From Sipunculus nudus (taxonomy: Eukaryota > Annelida > Sipuncula > Golfingiida > Sipunculidae), in contig CM049319.1 of NCBI GenBank assembly GCA_026874595.1, positions 14,595,601-14,659,600 of the forward strand: a DNA stretch of 64,000 bases. Reading direction: 5' to 3'. Of the stretch, positions 26,373 through 38,363 are shown one piece after another. Position 1 is the first letter of the stretch. Each line of letters opens with the position of its first letter. Under the pieces are notes generated by a model. That model was given only the letters and a program-made list of their open reading frames with translations, made no database searches and was not told the origin of the DNA. A program made the translations under genes and the position numbers.

Positions 26373-26444
26373 ATGATCCAGACAGACAGACAGGCATATA
26401 TAGAGCTAGACAAATATATTATATTCAAACGACAAATATCTTAC
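24458..26444 (-). other. Single intron of the ETS gene
   Basis: This 1987-bp AT-rich intron runs from donor CGCAG/GTAAG to acceptor TTTCACAG/GAAAG on the minus strand. It contains a C tract at about 25699-25713 and the (TA)n(GA)n microsatellite at 26309-26371. I see no other exon. Confidence 0.8.
26309..26371. repeat. Compound (TA)n(GA)n microsatellite
   Basis: A (TA)n run to about 26337 passes directly into a (GA)n run of about 34 bp. It lies in the ETS intron, close to the exon 1 donor. Confidence 0.92.
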
Positions 26445-26499
26445 CTGCGCCTCTCGTAATGTCTTTCTTATTCGACTGACCTCTTGTAGTAACAGTCAT
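26445..26499 (-). CDS. ETS-domain transcription factor, exon 1 (start)
   Basis: This 55-nt coding part encodes M-T-V-T-T-R-G-Q-S-N-K-K-D-I-T-R-G-A plus one base. It joins exon 2 in perfect phase (G from g+ga, then KNIQLW). The ATG at 26497-26499 was chosen because the same frame is closed upstream by a TGA about 10 codons away. The donor is GCAG/GTAAG. The protein therefore has only about 20 residues before the ETS domain: 225 residues in total, with no room for a Pointed domain. An upstream exon spliced into this frame cannot be excluded. Confidence 0.8.
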
Positions 26500-28540
26500 A
26501 ATGTTTGTTTTCAGGTTCTCTCCGATAGCTCAGATAATAAACAACGGCGTATTCTGAAGTAAGCCTACAACTCAGTAAAGACTGTTACTATTAAGACATA
26601 ACCTCTGCTGTAAAAGTTTGCATGTGAGTAGTACTGTCAGTTAAGGTGTGACCGTCTGTTGTTGAATAACTTGTCTGACTGCTGTTGTTTTGCGTAAAAG
26701 ATCAGGTTGGCTGATGACGAAATTTGACAGTATAGTGGCAAATTATAAATCATTTGATAACATTTCAGTTTCTTTCAATAGTTCCTGCTTTCATGGTCTA
26801 AAATTCTTCCTTGCTACACTTGTGTAGGCGTCCTTGTACCTCTATAAATGTTTTGATACTTCCGTGTCAATTTTTCAATCACACTCAACCTCTGTTGAAA
26901 GAAATAATTACAAGTGTTTTTATCTAAAGCATGCACCCGCTCCTGCAAATCCACTTCATTTTGGTGTCGTCTGCCAACCAGTCTTTTGCGGAAGTGTACG
27001 ACGCGGAAAAAAAGTTACATATGTACGAAACATTCAACGCGTTGGCTACGCGTGCTGTTGGACACGCGGCATTTATATGAGTGATTAAACACAAACCTGT
27101 TAACGACTTTCGACACAGGTAAAACCCCTGTCAAAACATTTGCATGGCAGTTTGTGAGGTAATTAGCGGAAAATGATTAAGGAAGGTAACTTCAAAGGTA
27201 GCGACCAGTGGCAACAGTACCACAGTTAATTACGGTGTTGAGGTTGAGCAAATGCTGAGTAACATGTCTGTTTTTGTAACAAGTTAACATAATGATTTGT
27301 TTACATCACGGAACGTTCGCAGACGACATAAGCTCCTTTACTGAGATCACCATTTCCGGAACTTTTCTCGACCCGACGCTTCTGATTGGTTGATCCGGAC
27401 ATGTGCCCTGCCCGCCGCGCCAAATGGGCCCCGCTCAGAAGGCACGCGTGAAATGCATAGACAAACAAGAACAAAGAGCATATTTTGCAGAGTTATATTG
27501 TATGTGCCGTCTTTATTTATTTCTGTAATATTACGATATATGGGTGTATGGTCATGCATGTGCACCTGCCAATAACAATGGGATACCAAGTTGTCAGAAC
27601 GTGAGATCCAAAACACTGCTTGCATGGGGCCGGATCCTATAATATAATTTGCCATTGGAAGTTTACAGTTCAATAACAAAATTATATTTTTTTTCATCAA
27701 ACTTAATTGTATACATATAATACATTGACAATAACCTATTAACTTTTTTTAAATCCTCAATTTCACATGTGCATAGGGTCTGTTTACCTTTTTGGATTGA
27801 GCGATTATGCTGGACTTTGTCGAATGCTTTAAATGAGTCACAGTATGTTTATATCAATTTTAACCATTTTATTGGTCACTTTAATTATAAACCCAAAGTC
27901 TTCGTAAGTAAACTCATATGTTTTTTTTTTTGCAGATATTCCATCTTTGAGTCGATATATATATAGTTATGCACGGTTTGCATTCTGTCACATAGAACAT
28001 TTGTTATACTTTTAAATGTGCACTTTCCAGTTATTATTTTGCTTCTTTTTTGTGTACATTGTGTATTGCCGTTGCATTATCACATCTCCGGTTTTAAATT
28101 CTGGTTGTTTTCTACATTGTACTGAGGGACTGAAAAGTGCAGAGGCTTCCTTATATTTTTCTTAGTTGATTAAGTATACCTGATGGGGTATATACCGTGG
28201 AGTCATAGTGACTTTGACACTTTTTTTTATAATGTTTCAATACTATTTACATTGATGTATAGTTTAAGCTCAGTTTGTGATTAAAGGAACTGGCAAATCC
28301 TTCAATTTTTCTTGTAATACTGGAGAGTTAAAAAGGCCACGCAGCTTTATCTTGGTCTGTATATATATATGTATAGGATCGTACCCTTGATCACCTTCAG
28401 TTTATGGATTAGCTATTCCAAAACTGCATGCATGTATTTTTTTCTATATTGGATTTTGTTGGGATTTGGTTTGGTTTGTATAGCCATCTTCTAAGTTTCG
28501 TGCTCCTCTTGCCAACCTCCTCACTCGATTTCTGGCCTGG

Positions 28541-28594
<54 letters not shown>

Positions 28595-29493
28595 TATATT
28601 TTTTATAGTTTACCCATGCACAACTTTTTTATCTTCGTCAATGTATTTCTATCTAGAGATACCCTGTGTTTTATTTGGATCAAGGAATTTAATCCATTGC
28701 TTATTGACATCCCATATTGTTTGCTTAGTGTTAACTTAGTGTTTCCTTAGGGAAATTTAAATCTTACTAGGACAGTTTAAAATCAAACTAGAGGTGAATT
28801 TAAAATCCTACTAGGAGAAAATCTCTATACTTGGAGAAATTTATTTCCTAGTCATTTGCATCAACATATTTAAACAAGCATGCCTCACTCATGAACCCTG
28901 TTCAGACAATATGTAGTTCTATGTTTATTCAATGTACATATCAATGCACATTGAATAAACATGATACATAATCACTCACACAAACACAAAATATTTAATT
29001 CTGCCAATATATTCTGCTTTAGTATAATCAGTTTGAGAGCACATGCGATCTTCAAACTTAAGATTTTTTTGTATTATTACCTGTCTTCATTTGAATCAAA
29101 ATGATTATGCAGACGTGCATCATATTTGATATTGTTGAATTGTAAAGCATAACAAAAACACATAGAATGATCATCATTATTCATATTCACAATTAAACAT
29201 TCACAATCACAATCATAATAAAACACTAAATATTATGTCCATGGCTATTTGATTTTAAACTTTTACAATGTATATTACAGTTTATTAAATAGCAACACCT
29301 CCTATACATGACAGTAAATGTATTAAAATATAAATTGTTATAGGAATTTTATAGGAGAGATTACGATCGTGATTTTCCCTAGAATCAAGCTAGTAGAGAT
29401 CCCAACTGTGATCTCTCCTAGGTGAAATCCCAAATGAGATCTTCACTAGTAGATTTCTAATCCTATTCTTGATTGTAATCTCCACTGTGATAA

Positions 29494-29569
<76 letters not shown>

Positions 29570-29627
29570 TCCTGCACCGAGGAAATTGTTATACATTTGC
29601 TCAATAAAAGAAATGTTGTTAAACAAA
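26500..29627. other. Intergenic between ETS and C2CD5
   Basis: Contains the ETS 5' flank and (TA)n tracts at 28547-28591 and 29499-29568. Two AT-rich zones (28740-28860 and 29340-29490) share phrases like CTAGTAG and TCTCCTAGG in opposite sense, possibly a degraded inverted repeat. No gene is recognised. Confidence 0.4.
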
Positions 29628-29980
29628 CCGTCTTCTGTGGCTCAGGGGTAGAGCGCAGGATTTAAAGCCGGGAGATCGTGGGTTCGAATCTCAGCCGAGG
29701 CGGTGAGGTTTTTCATGGTCGACCCCCACCCAGGGTGAGCGCTCTGCAGGCTTAATCGGAAGGCTGTGCCCCTCAACCGTGTATCACAAACATACGAGTG
29801 CGTCTTTGGGGGGTTCCTCGGTTTTATGACCCAGCATTTGGGATAATTACACACCCAGGACCCGCAGGTGCGGTAGACACCGGGCCTGGTTGACACCAGG
29901 ATACAAAATAAAAATGATAGGAAGCTAGTGCTACGCCCCGTAAAGTAGTCCCAAACCGAAATGGAAACTCTGCAGAAGTA
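29628..29980 (+). repeat. tRNA-derived SINE, full-length copy
   Basis: The first 76 nt (29628-29703) look like a tRNA. A 7-bp acceptor-like pairing joins CCGTCTT to GAGGCGG with wobbles. The A box TGGCTCAGGGGTAGAGC lies at 29638 and the B box GGTTCGAATC at 29681. The anticodon stem does not pair well, so it is a tRNA-like promoter head, not a working tRNA. A body of about 270 bp follows, matching 8590-8824. It would be transcribed by RNA polymerase III and mobilised by a partner LINE that is not seen here. Confidence 0.8.
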
Positions 29981-30313
29981 AATCTGAATTAAGAACTAGA
30001 TGAGTCAGCATTAAAAAATGGAGGCGGTTACCTCCACAAAAAATATAAAAAAAATGTTGTTAAACAAATGCTTCAGGTTCATTTCAGTGTTGAGTCTCTC
30101 TTTTGTCAAACACATGGCTGTTCTTTATTTTAGACAACAGCGACTTTCCCTGCTTCAAGAATATAGAATTGCTTATATGTTAGATTATATTTGTGAAATA
30201 TGTGAAAGTGTAGAAACTGTGACTGTTATTTAAACTGTGTCCATATAAATTTCTTAAATATATTTATTGTTATATAGATCATAATGACACAGGAGGAAGC
30301 TCATGTTAAACAG

Positions 30314-30712
30314 TTCTTTCAATTTAGTAGTTTTTATAGTTCAAATGTTTCATTTATTCATATCTATGCCGTTGCCGCTAAGTACTAATGGACACAACGT
30401 TGGGTTATTTTAATAGCCTTTCTGTTTGTGAGGTATAAAATTCATTACATGCCACGTATTAAATATATACTATGCTCTTAAGTAAGATCTAGTGAGTTGA
30501 ATAAGTTAATGCAAATGCCCTTTTATCACAGATTCTCTTTAACAAGTGCTTCTGTTAAAGAACACAAAGGAGAGTGAACAATGGACTTGTTACTTTTGTG
30601 AAAACCTTCAATTAACTTTCCTTTTCTATGAAGTTGCTGAGCGAAGTACATAAAAATTAAATCTTAGAGGCAGTTAAATGTGCCCCTCTACAGCAAAATC
30701 CTGGATCCGCCA

Positions 30713-30716
<4 letters not shown>
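30314..30716. repeat. Dispersed repeat family A, copy 2
   Basis: Same orientation and landmarks as 1-430, ending in CTGGATCCGCCACTG. It is directly followed by a (TA)n tract (30716-30770), which may mark its insertion site. Confidence 0.7.

Positions 30717-30771
<55 letters not shown>
30714..30771. repeat. (TA)n microsatellite
   Basis: Alternating TA run abutting the end of repeat family A copy 2. It is simple sequence with no coding role. Confidence 0.92.
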
Positions 30772-30775
<4 letters not shown>

Positions 30776-31089
30776 CTTGTTTGTTGATGACGATTATCAT
30801 TTTATTATTATTACTATTATAAGTAGCAGTAGTAGAAGAAGTAGTAGTATGTTTATGGAAATGAAAGTTATTTACTGGCATCAAATCATTTCAGTTTAAA
30901 TAGTGCGGATTATCAAAATAAAAGAAGAAAATACTCTAAATCAAATAATTTACTGTCGTTCACTCAAGTTTGAGACCACAGTTATATTTCTATCTTGATC
31001 GAGTGTGTCGTGTTTTATCACATGAAAACCTCAAGAGGTACACAAAAAGCGTGACACTAGGGGTTTCCCAAGAAGTGCACGTGCACGTT

Positions 31090-31207
31090 AAGTTTGGACC
31101 AATCACAAATCAGTATGTTATTCAGTGCGGTCATACCTGAGCGGCCGCTATCTCACGCCAGAAGATAAACAGCTGAGCAGAGCAGACGACATAAACCGAT
31201 CTTCAAG
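31090..31207 (+). promoter_or_regulatory. C2CD5: Candidate C2CD5 promoter and non-coding exon 1
   Basis: A CCAAT box (GGACCAATCACAA, about 31097) lies in a locally GC-richer patch that includes GCGGCCGC. About 100 bp downstream is a possible splice donor, TTCAAG/GTTTGT at 31208. The first coding exon (35384) has only 7 nt of 5'UTR after its acceptor, so an upstream non-coding exon must exist, and this is the best local candidate. It is inferred from position and weak motifs only. Confidence 0.3.
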
Positions 31208-32601
31208 GTTTGTTGTGTGATTACTGCTTTCATGGATGAATGACCAAAAAATTTTAAATCCCTAAGTATGACCAGGCATAATTTCAATGTTTCTACAGGG
31301 TCATTGCTTCCATATGATCACTGTCAGTGTTTACGTATCGAGTGATGAACAATGTTGGCAACATCCCCCATGACAATCTCGGATCAAGATTTATCCCAGG
31401 TCACTGTCGTGTCATGTATGATATAAATGATGGAGGTCATCCGGACAATGTCATGATAAGACACCATAAACACAATCAATAAAGTGTATATTACTGGCTG
31501 AATTCGGAGGGATATTTGGAAGTGTTTAAACCACCTTTTCTTATTCCAGCTTTTCTCTCTCTCTCTCTCTCTCTCTCTTTCTTACAATGATAAATAAACT
31601 AAAATGATTACCAACCAGTTACAGGGAAAAATCAGGGAATAATTGTGTTTCTTCATTTCAAAAACCTAAAATGATTCTTTTGAAAATTTACTTTGTCAGT
31701 ATAGTTTAGGAGTGCAGGCAGCCTGAGTGTTTTCATATATTTTAAAGAAGAATTTTTAAGATCAAATTGACAATTTTGCTGTCATCTTGTGTATTTTTTA
31801 ACAGTGTGGCCTCCTTATGTCTATTATAAGTCACCCGTGTCACTGAGACTGCATACAGCCTTCCAGGTCATGCATAAATTAATTTTAAATAATTTATTAC
31901 ATATGATAATGTTTATGGATGTATAACAACTTACATGTGTTCCTGTTTAAGATAGTCTAAAGCACCAAATATTTGCTTAATTCAAATACAGATAAAGATT
32001 ATGAAGAATCTTTAGATTATGAAGAATCAGCATTTTTTATATTTGGCAGTTTTGAAAGGATTAAAAGGATTTCAGTCATATATACCAATTCATTTCAGAA
32101 CTAAATAAAAAACAATTAGGCATCATATTAATACAGCATTTGTTGGGGCAGATTAGCACACTGTGTCACAGCTTGTCATAAATTCACTTTGACACCAAGT
32201 CTGTTACATACTGGTCACAGCTTAAAGCAGCCTATTCCAATATCTGATGTCTGTTAACTAAATATAATATCCTGAACCTTTTATAAAAATAGGTAAGAAA
32301 ACTGATCTCACTGCTCACAGGCTGTTGCTTTTGTTTATATAATCTATATATGTCTATATCATGGTTGGGGTTAGAAATAGTTACCCAAACACATTCACCA
32401 AGGACCCCTTTCGACTAGTTAGACCAAACAGATTTTTCAAAAGGAATTTTGCAGCTGGTGACCTTTCAGGTTTAGCACATATGCAGCCAACCACCATTGG
32501 TAACGCTGGTTTGTTAACATTGCTGTGTTTACCAACAGCTAGCTATATAGTAGATAAACAAGCTTCCATTCCTGAGGCATTATAATTTTTTGCTCAGCTC
32601 A

Positions 32602-33013
32602 GCATGGTTAATTTTATACAGGTTCCCTTTTCTTGATGGAAGGGAAAGTTGATTAGAATCATCACAGGGCAAATTATGTGGTCTCTATTGTTATATATGT
32701 CCACATCCATTACCAGTTTTAATGTCATTTTTAGCTCAGCTGACTAAAAGTCATCTGAGCTATAGTCGTGGTCCATTGTCCATCTTCTGTCCGTCCGTCC
32801 GTCCATAGATGTGGCACATTTTGAAACCGTAAGACCTAGGATTCCAAAATTCAGCATAATGTTAGATGTCCCCAAGATCTCCTACCAAACCGAAAACTGG
32901 GTCTTTGCGACTTCGTTCCTTTGAGAAATTAAGGAAAAACAATTTTTTATTAAAAACCTATTTTCACACTTCAGGACTGCCTAATATCAAAACCACTCAT
33001 CCGTTTTTCCTCA
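32602..33013 (+). repeat. Segmental duplication, copy 1
   Basis: Nearly identical to 35846-36255, at a constant offset of about 3244 bp. The match includes about 125 bp upstream of the family B element head, which other family B copies (5058, 62892) lack. This is therefore a duplication of a local segment and not two insertions. Confidence 0.75.
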
Positions 33014-35210
33014 TATTTACCATAAATATTCCTCTATATAGTTCCTATGTCCAGGCCAGAAATTATGTCTGTATTATATAATTTTAAAAAGTTATGGGCC
33101 CAAACATAATGCATTTTGTAAAAAACAGGAAAGATATTTGATCACTTAACACAAAGCTTGTTAAAGCTATGGACTTTTTTCCAGTTATATAACTTTAATT
33201 AATCAAAATAAATTGTATACCCAAAATTAGATCAAAATCTTTTAATTTTTTAAAAATATTAACAAAAATAAAAAATTGGTACCTTAAATTTTGCCCAGCT
33301 TTGACCATGGCACGTTTTTTTCCTGTAAGTACTGTGGATTTAATTTTTTTTTGTTAGCATTTTGTCTGTTTACACCAAAAATTTGAAACCAGTTGATCAA
33401 AAACTGTAGATTTTATTCAAGTTTTCAAGCACCATGTAACATATTGTTTACATCAAGCTAGTGTTATGCAGTTTGCAAGAGCTCAGCTCCCCAGCTTCAG
33501 CTCTCAGTTCCTAAAATTTGACAAACAATTAGATGTCTCCAAAATCCCCTACCATGCCAAGAATTTGGTCACTAGGACTTAATACCTTCGAGATATTAAT
33601 GAAAAACTTCATTTTTTCATTACAAACGCATTGTTACACTTCAAGACTGCCTAATATCAAAACCACTGATCTGACTTTTATCATATATAATATATATATT
33701 TTTCTATACATTCTTTATGCACATGCCAGAAATTATGTCAGTATTGCCTAATTGTTTTAAGTTATGGGCCCAAACATAATGCACTTTGTAAAAAATCAAG
33801 AAATATATTTACTCCATTAACAAGAGGATTGCTGAAGCTAGAGATTTTTTTTCAGGGATGTAACATTATTTCATCAAGTTTCCATTGAATACCCAAAATT
33901 TGTTCTGAATTTTTAAAATTTTACAAGTTATTAGTATAAATATAAAATTAGTACCTTAAATTTTGCTCAACTTTGACCATGGCACGTTTGTTTCCTGTGA
34001 GCACTATTGATATAATTTTCATATCATACACACATAAGGATTTCAGCTTTTTAGTTTAGAAAGCTGAAAGAAATTGGCCAAAAATTATAGCTTTTATTTA
34101 TGTTTTTATGAGACCATGTCAGACCTTGTCTCTCTCCAGCCCCTCTTGAGTCACCTGTATGTTGACTTGTTGAAATTTCAGCAAATTATGCATGCTTGAG
34201 GCGAGGCATTCACTTGGGCAGCCAGGCAGCTTATGGCCAGCCACAGTTGATCCAGGTGTCCAACCCAACTCATCTAGTAGTTTTAACCAACAAAATAACA
34301 ATAAACAATAAATTAATAAATTTTTATTGGTTTTTTATAACAAATTAAAGAAAAATAGAAAAGGAATTTGTTAGTTTATAATAACAGGAAATTAACCTGC
34401 AGTTACTGATGATATAAGAATCTTGTATCAATGGATAGAATGTCACATATTCCAAATAACACCATGCAGTATTTTTCAGTTCAATTTTTATGATAAAAAG
34501 TTAATCATATTAGTCATTACTAATCATTAGGGATCATATGAAGGAAATTAATGATAGACAAAGATGCAGTTGATAATATTAATCTAGATTCCTACTGTGT
34601 CTAGTGTGTACATTGATGTGAAATTAGTCCAAAATGAATATATTACATTTATTTTTTTTATTATAAATAAAAGCCACAAAACCAGGTACTTATGATCATT
34701 ATTTAAATGTGTGAATTTTGTATATTCTGGATTCCCAACATCATTGTTTGGTGAAAACTATATAAATACCAGATATGGTGCGAATACTTTGCAATTGTAT
34801 TAAAATACGAATATGAATATGTACTGCATTATAAAATTTCTTGCATAAAGAATGGGAATTCAGGTAAAAATGAAAGTATATGAATACCAGTGCAAATACT
34901 TTCAAAATGTGTTCATGAATGCATTCATGAATATATTCTTTAATATTATTTTAATAATCATTTCAATTATATTTCATTTTAAAAAATCTTACAATTCTCT
35001 AATTATTTTTAATAAAAATTATATTTGGGACAATATTTGTAATTTTTTTTAATAAATAGTTAAACTCTTATATTATATGTTCTGCTCATAAGTTATATGG
35101 CCAAGTCAAAATCTGTGTGACAATAGTACTCAATTTGTTAATAATTTCTAAATCATATATATTTATCATATATAACAGCTGAGCGCCGTGACCCATAGGT
35201 CCCTTGTTTT
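32732..35210 (+). repeat. Fold-back repeat (family B), long tandem-module copy
   Basis: The head palindrome is at 32732-32762 (arms TAGCTCAG and CTGAGCTA). The end at 35176-35210 reads CAGCTGAGCGCCGTGACCCA, then a CTTGTTTT-like tail. Inside are at least two related modules, near 32830-33470 and 33530-34100. Each contains 'TTAGATGTC(C/T)CCAA', 'CACTTCA(G/A)GACTGCCTAATATC' in pieces, 'AGTTATGGGCCCAAACATAA' and 'TTTGACCATGGCACGTTT'. It sits upstream of the first coding exon of C2CD5. No protein is encoded. Confidence 0.65.
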
Positions 35211-35383
35211 AACATTAATTACCTTAGTTCATATATATCATTTATACACAGAGTAAGCTAGGTGGGAAAATGTTTATATATTAGAACTATATGAAAAAAA
35301 TGTATGCATTTTCAGTATAAGAAATACATTGATAATTATGTGTATCAGTAGTAAATTAATATTATTCACAATTTCTGTTTTAG

Positions 35384-35480
35384 CTGAATCATGCCTGGCA
35401 AAGTGAAAGTTCGCATCCTGGCGGGTCGTAACCTGCCAGTGATGGACAGAGCCAGTGATCTGACTGATGCATTTGCAGAG
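35384..35480 (+). CDS. C2CD5: C2CD5 first coding exon, residues 1-30 (CDS 35391-35480)
   Basis: C2CD5 (CDP138) is a Ca2+- and phospholipid-binding C2-domain protein. In mammals it helps GLUT4 vesicles fuse with the plasma membrane downstream of Akt. This exon starts MPGKVKVRILAGRNLPVMDR, matching the conserved N-terminal C2 domain. D19 and D26 are two of the five Asp residues known to bind Ca2+ in the mammalian protein. The ATG at 35391 is 7 nt after acceptor TTCTGTTTTAG, and the exon ends GCAGAG/GTTAGT at phase 0. The 13 exons found here, through 62572, give 493 complete codons with no phase conflict. The gene runs off the right edge. Confidence 0.95.
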
Positions 35481-35845
35481 GTTAGTCTTTATTTAAGTCT
35501 TTCAGATAAGCAAATTCTACAAATCTCTGCTGATGGGTACTCAGAAATAGATTAAGACTGGTATTTCTTTACCTTAAAGTAATCAAGATGATAACATTAG
35601 TAACCAGAAATCTGCATTCTAAGGAATGCAAGCCTCCACCATATGGGGGTCCCTACTGTGGGATGCACTTAAAACTGTGTTTGCATTCACATATTTGGCC
35701 CATTTAATTGATCTTTCCTTGGCTCATTCACAAATAATGGCCCTGAAAATTTCTTGAGATTCCTTTCTTGACTGTGTGAATTATGTTTTGAACACACACA
35801 CATAAATGGGGATGAAGGCATACTTTCCTGGTGGAAATGGTGAGT

Positions 35846-36255
35846 GCATGGTTAATTTTATACAGGTTCCTTTTTCTTGATGGAAGGGAAAGTTGATTAG
35901 AATCATCACAGGGCAAATTATGTGGTCTCTATTGTTATATATGTCCACATCCATTACCAGTTTTAATGTCATTTTTAGCTCAGCTGACTATAAGTCATCT
36001 GAGCTATAGTCGTGGTCCGTCGTCCGTCTGTACGAGATGTGGCACGTTTTTAAAACCGTAAGACCTAGGAATCCAAAATTCAGCATAATGTTGGATGTCC
36101 CCAAGATCTCCTACCAAGCTGAAAACTGGGTCTTTGCGAGTTCGTTCCTTTTAGAAATTAAGGAAAAACCTCAATTTTTTATTAAAAATCCTATTTTCAC
36201 ACTTCAGGACTGCCTTATATCAAAACCACTCATCTGTTTTTCCTCATATTTACGG
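35846..36255 (+). repeat. Segmental duplication, copy 2
   Basis: Near-identical partner of 32602-33013. The two copies bracket the first coding exon, one in the upstream and one in the downstream intron. Confidence 0.75.
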
Positions 36256-36880
36256 TATTCATGATGTAGTGTTATATGACAAGATTGAGATTTATGATGA
36301 TGCAATTGAGAATTATGAATTAACTTTTATATTCAGATATATATGTTATATTGGAAATGTATAGAAATATAAACTTAAATTTTTAAAAAATTGATGTGAT
36401 AAAAAAATGAGAATTTAATACAAAAATTGTTCATTATTTCCCTGCCTCAGCAGAATTTGAGATCAGGCTTTGTTTGCCCTGTTATATGTTGTTAATTAGT
36501 TATATTTCAGCTGTATACATTTCATAAAAAAATACATATATATTTAATAATATTTATTATACAAAAAACAGATTCAATTGAACAAATGTGTAAACTATTG
36601 AAATGTCAACAGTTAATAAAAAAGCCAACTAATGATCATGGTAATAGTACAGATCATTTGTTCACAAACTGCTCACATGCTTCAGTTTTAACATTAGGAA
36701 ACACATGGTCAGGTCACAAAATAGGTCAGGTCTTGCTCATCAATACAAACCAATCATATAAACCAACCATGGCCTTTATAACCTCTTCCTCTTACACTTT
36801 ATCTCCATTTGATATTATTTTAAATTTTTACCTTCAAGGTCAACTTCAGCTGAGCACAGTGACCCATGGGTCCCTTGCTT
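35976..36880 (+). repeat. Fold-back repeat (family B), intronic copy
   Basis: The head palindrome is at 35976-36006 and the 3' end TTCAGCTGAGCACAGTGACC is at 36846, followed by the GGGTCCCTTG tail. Its first 280 bp belong to the segmental duplication, but the interior then diverges from the 32732 copy. Confidence 0.6.
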
Positions 36881-37018
36881 TATACATTATGTTAAACATT
36901 AGTCATTACTTGCCATTCCTGTTTCTGAATGTGAAGTTTTTGATGGATTTTCATTAGACTGGGCATTTTGTGTGTATGTAAATATAAATGTAAATTTATC
37001 TGGTAACTGCTGTTCCAG

Positions 37019-37105
37019 ATCAAGTTTGCCAGTACAACCTACAAGACAGAGGTGGCCAGGAAAAGCTTGAATCCACAATGGAACTCAGAATGGTACAAGT
37101 TTGAG
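37019..37105 (+). CDS. C2CD5: C2CD5 exon 2, C2 domain residues 31-59
   Basis: An 87-nt phase 0-0 exon encoding IKFASTTYKTEVARKSLNPQ then WNSEWYKFE. This is the conserved C2 core, with the LNPQWNSEW strand-loop nearly unchanged from vertebrates. Acceptor TGTTCCAG, donor GAG/GTAAAG. Confidence 0.95.
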
Positions 37106-37706
37106 GTAAAGATCAAATATTATTTATACCTTGATCAAATGCCTTATTTCTAATTTCATATATCAGATACCTAATTAATTGTACTCAGACAAACTGGGGG
37201 GTGTGATTCTATGGTTTAGGCATGATGGCGCCACTGCCACAGAAATTTCTTTTGGATGAGATAACTTGAGATTTCGCTGATCTTTACCAAACTTGACATG
37301 TGCATAGATATGGGTGAGAGGACAAAGCCTTCTTAAAATGGGGTCATGACCATTAACAGCAAGTGACCTTGACCATGAATAGGTCAAACATTGCTGAAAA
37401 TCACACTTTTTGATAAAAAAATCAATTTGACGGAAGATCTTGGATAGCCTTGTCTTAATTTGAACTTTTTTATATTGGGAATTCATAATCATTAGCTTTA
37501 GTTTTGTATTCTTGTTTTATTGATGAATTACTAAATATTGATCAGTATATATTGATATATTTAATATGAAATTATTTTATATATAATATGTAAAGATCCA
37601 TAACTTCTATGATTGATGCAATGGTTAGTAAATGATATGTTTGGTTTATGCCTTACGTTTATCAATATGTATTTTTATGTTATTTTATTTCTTATTTTTT
37701 CTGTAG

Positions 37707-37747
37707 GTAGAGGATGAGGATTTACAAGATGAGCCTCTTCAGATAAG
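37707..37747 (+). CDS. C2CD5: C2CD5 exon 3, C2 domain
   Basis: A 41-nt exon encoding VEDEDLQDEPLQI plus two bases (phase 2 out). Acceptor TTTTCTGTAG, donor ATAAG/GTAAGG. DLQDEPLQI is diagnostic of C2CD5. Confidence 0.94.
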
Positions 37748-37799
37748 GTAAGGATGACAGATGGCATAAAATGAAATATCTTCTAAAAAACATTTCCAT

Positions 37800-37980
37800 T
37801 ACAATGAAGTCTGAGTAATAAGACCACTTATGGGAATGACTAAATGTGGTCTTAATTCACGGGTGACTTATAAGACAGGTCAGTTACAACCAATGTAAAT
37901 GTTTTCAGTTCGGGCAAGGGTGGTCTTAATAGGCAGGTGGTCTTGTCAGATAAGTGGTCTTACAGGCAAGTTCCACTGTA
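37800..37980 (+). repeat. TA-flanked MITE, copy 1 (pogo/Tigger-like ends)
   Basis: A 180-bp element rich in the phrase TAAGACCAC/GTGGTCTTA. Its ends are imperfect inverted repeats (TACAATGAAGTCTGAGTAAT at the left; on the reverse strand the right end reads TACAGTGGAACTTGCC) and both start with TA. CAGTGGAAC-type ends with TA duplications are typical of pogo/Tigger (Tc1-mariner) MITEs. It recurs inverted at 48401-48570. Confidence 0.65.
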
Positions 37981-38232
37981 ATTCAGTTAAATTTGTGACA
38001 TTGAATGCAGCAGAAAATTTTTTTTTTATATTTACTTTTAGCTGATATTTTTCACTTAATCTTGTTATAAGCAAGTAGACATAAGATTAAAACAGTGAAA
38101 CAGTTGATCAAAGTGCAGAAGATATGACTGTGTTGTTTGTTCTTTGTCATGTGTCAGTATATGTTGAAAATGAATTATATACTATTGCAGTATTCAAATT
38201 CATATCAAGGATATGTTGATTTTTATATCCAG

Positions 38233-38363
38233 GGTGTTGGATTATGATACATACAGTGCCCACGATGCCATTGGCAAAGTCTACATTGACCTTGACCCCT
38301 TGCTTTCCAAGGACAGGTCTTCGGTCCTCAGTGGATGGTTACCCATCTACGACACCATGCATG
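38233..38363 (+). CDS. C2CD5: C2CD5 exon 4, end of C2 domain
   Basis: A 131-nt exon encoding R-V-L-D-Y-D-T-Y-S-A-H-D-A-I-G-K and onward to the IYDTMH region. D76, D78 and D84, the remaining three Ca2+ ligands of the mammalian C2 domain, are all present. Acceptor TATCCAG, donor ATG/GTTTGT (phase 1 out). Confidence 0.95.
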
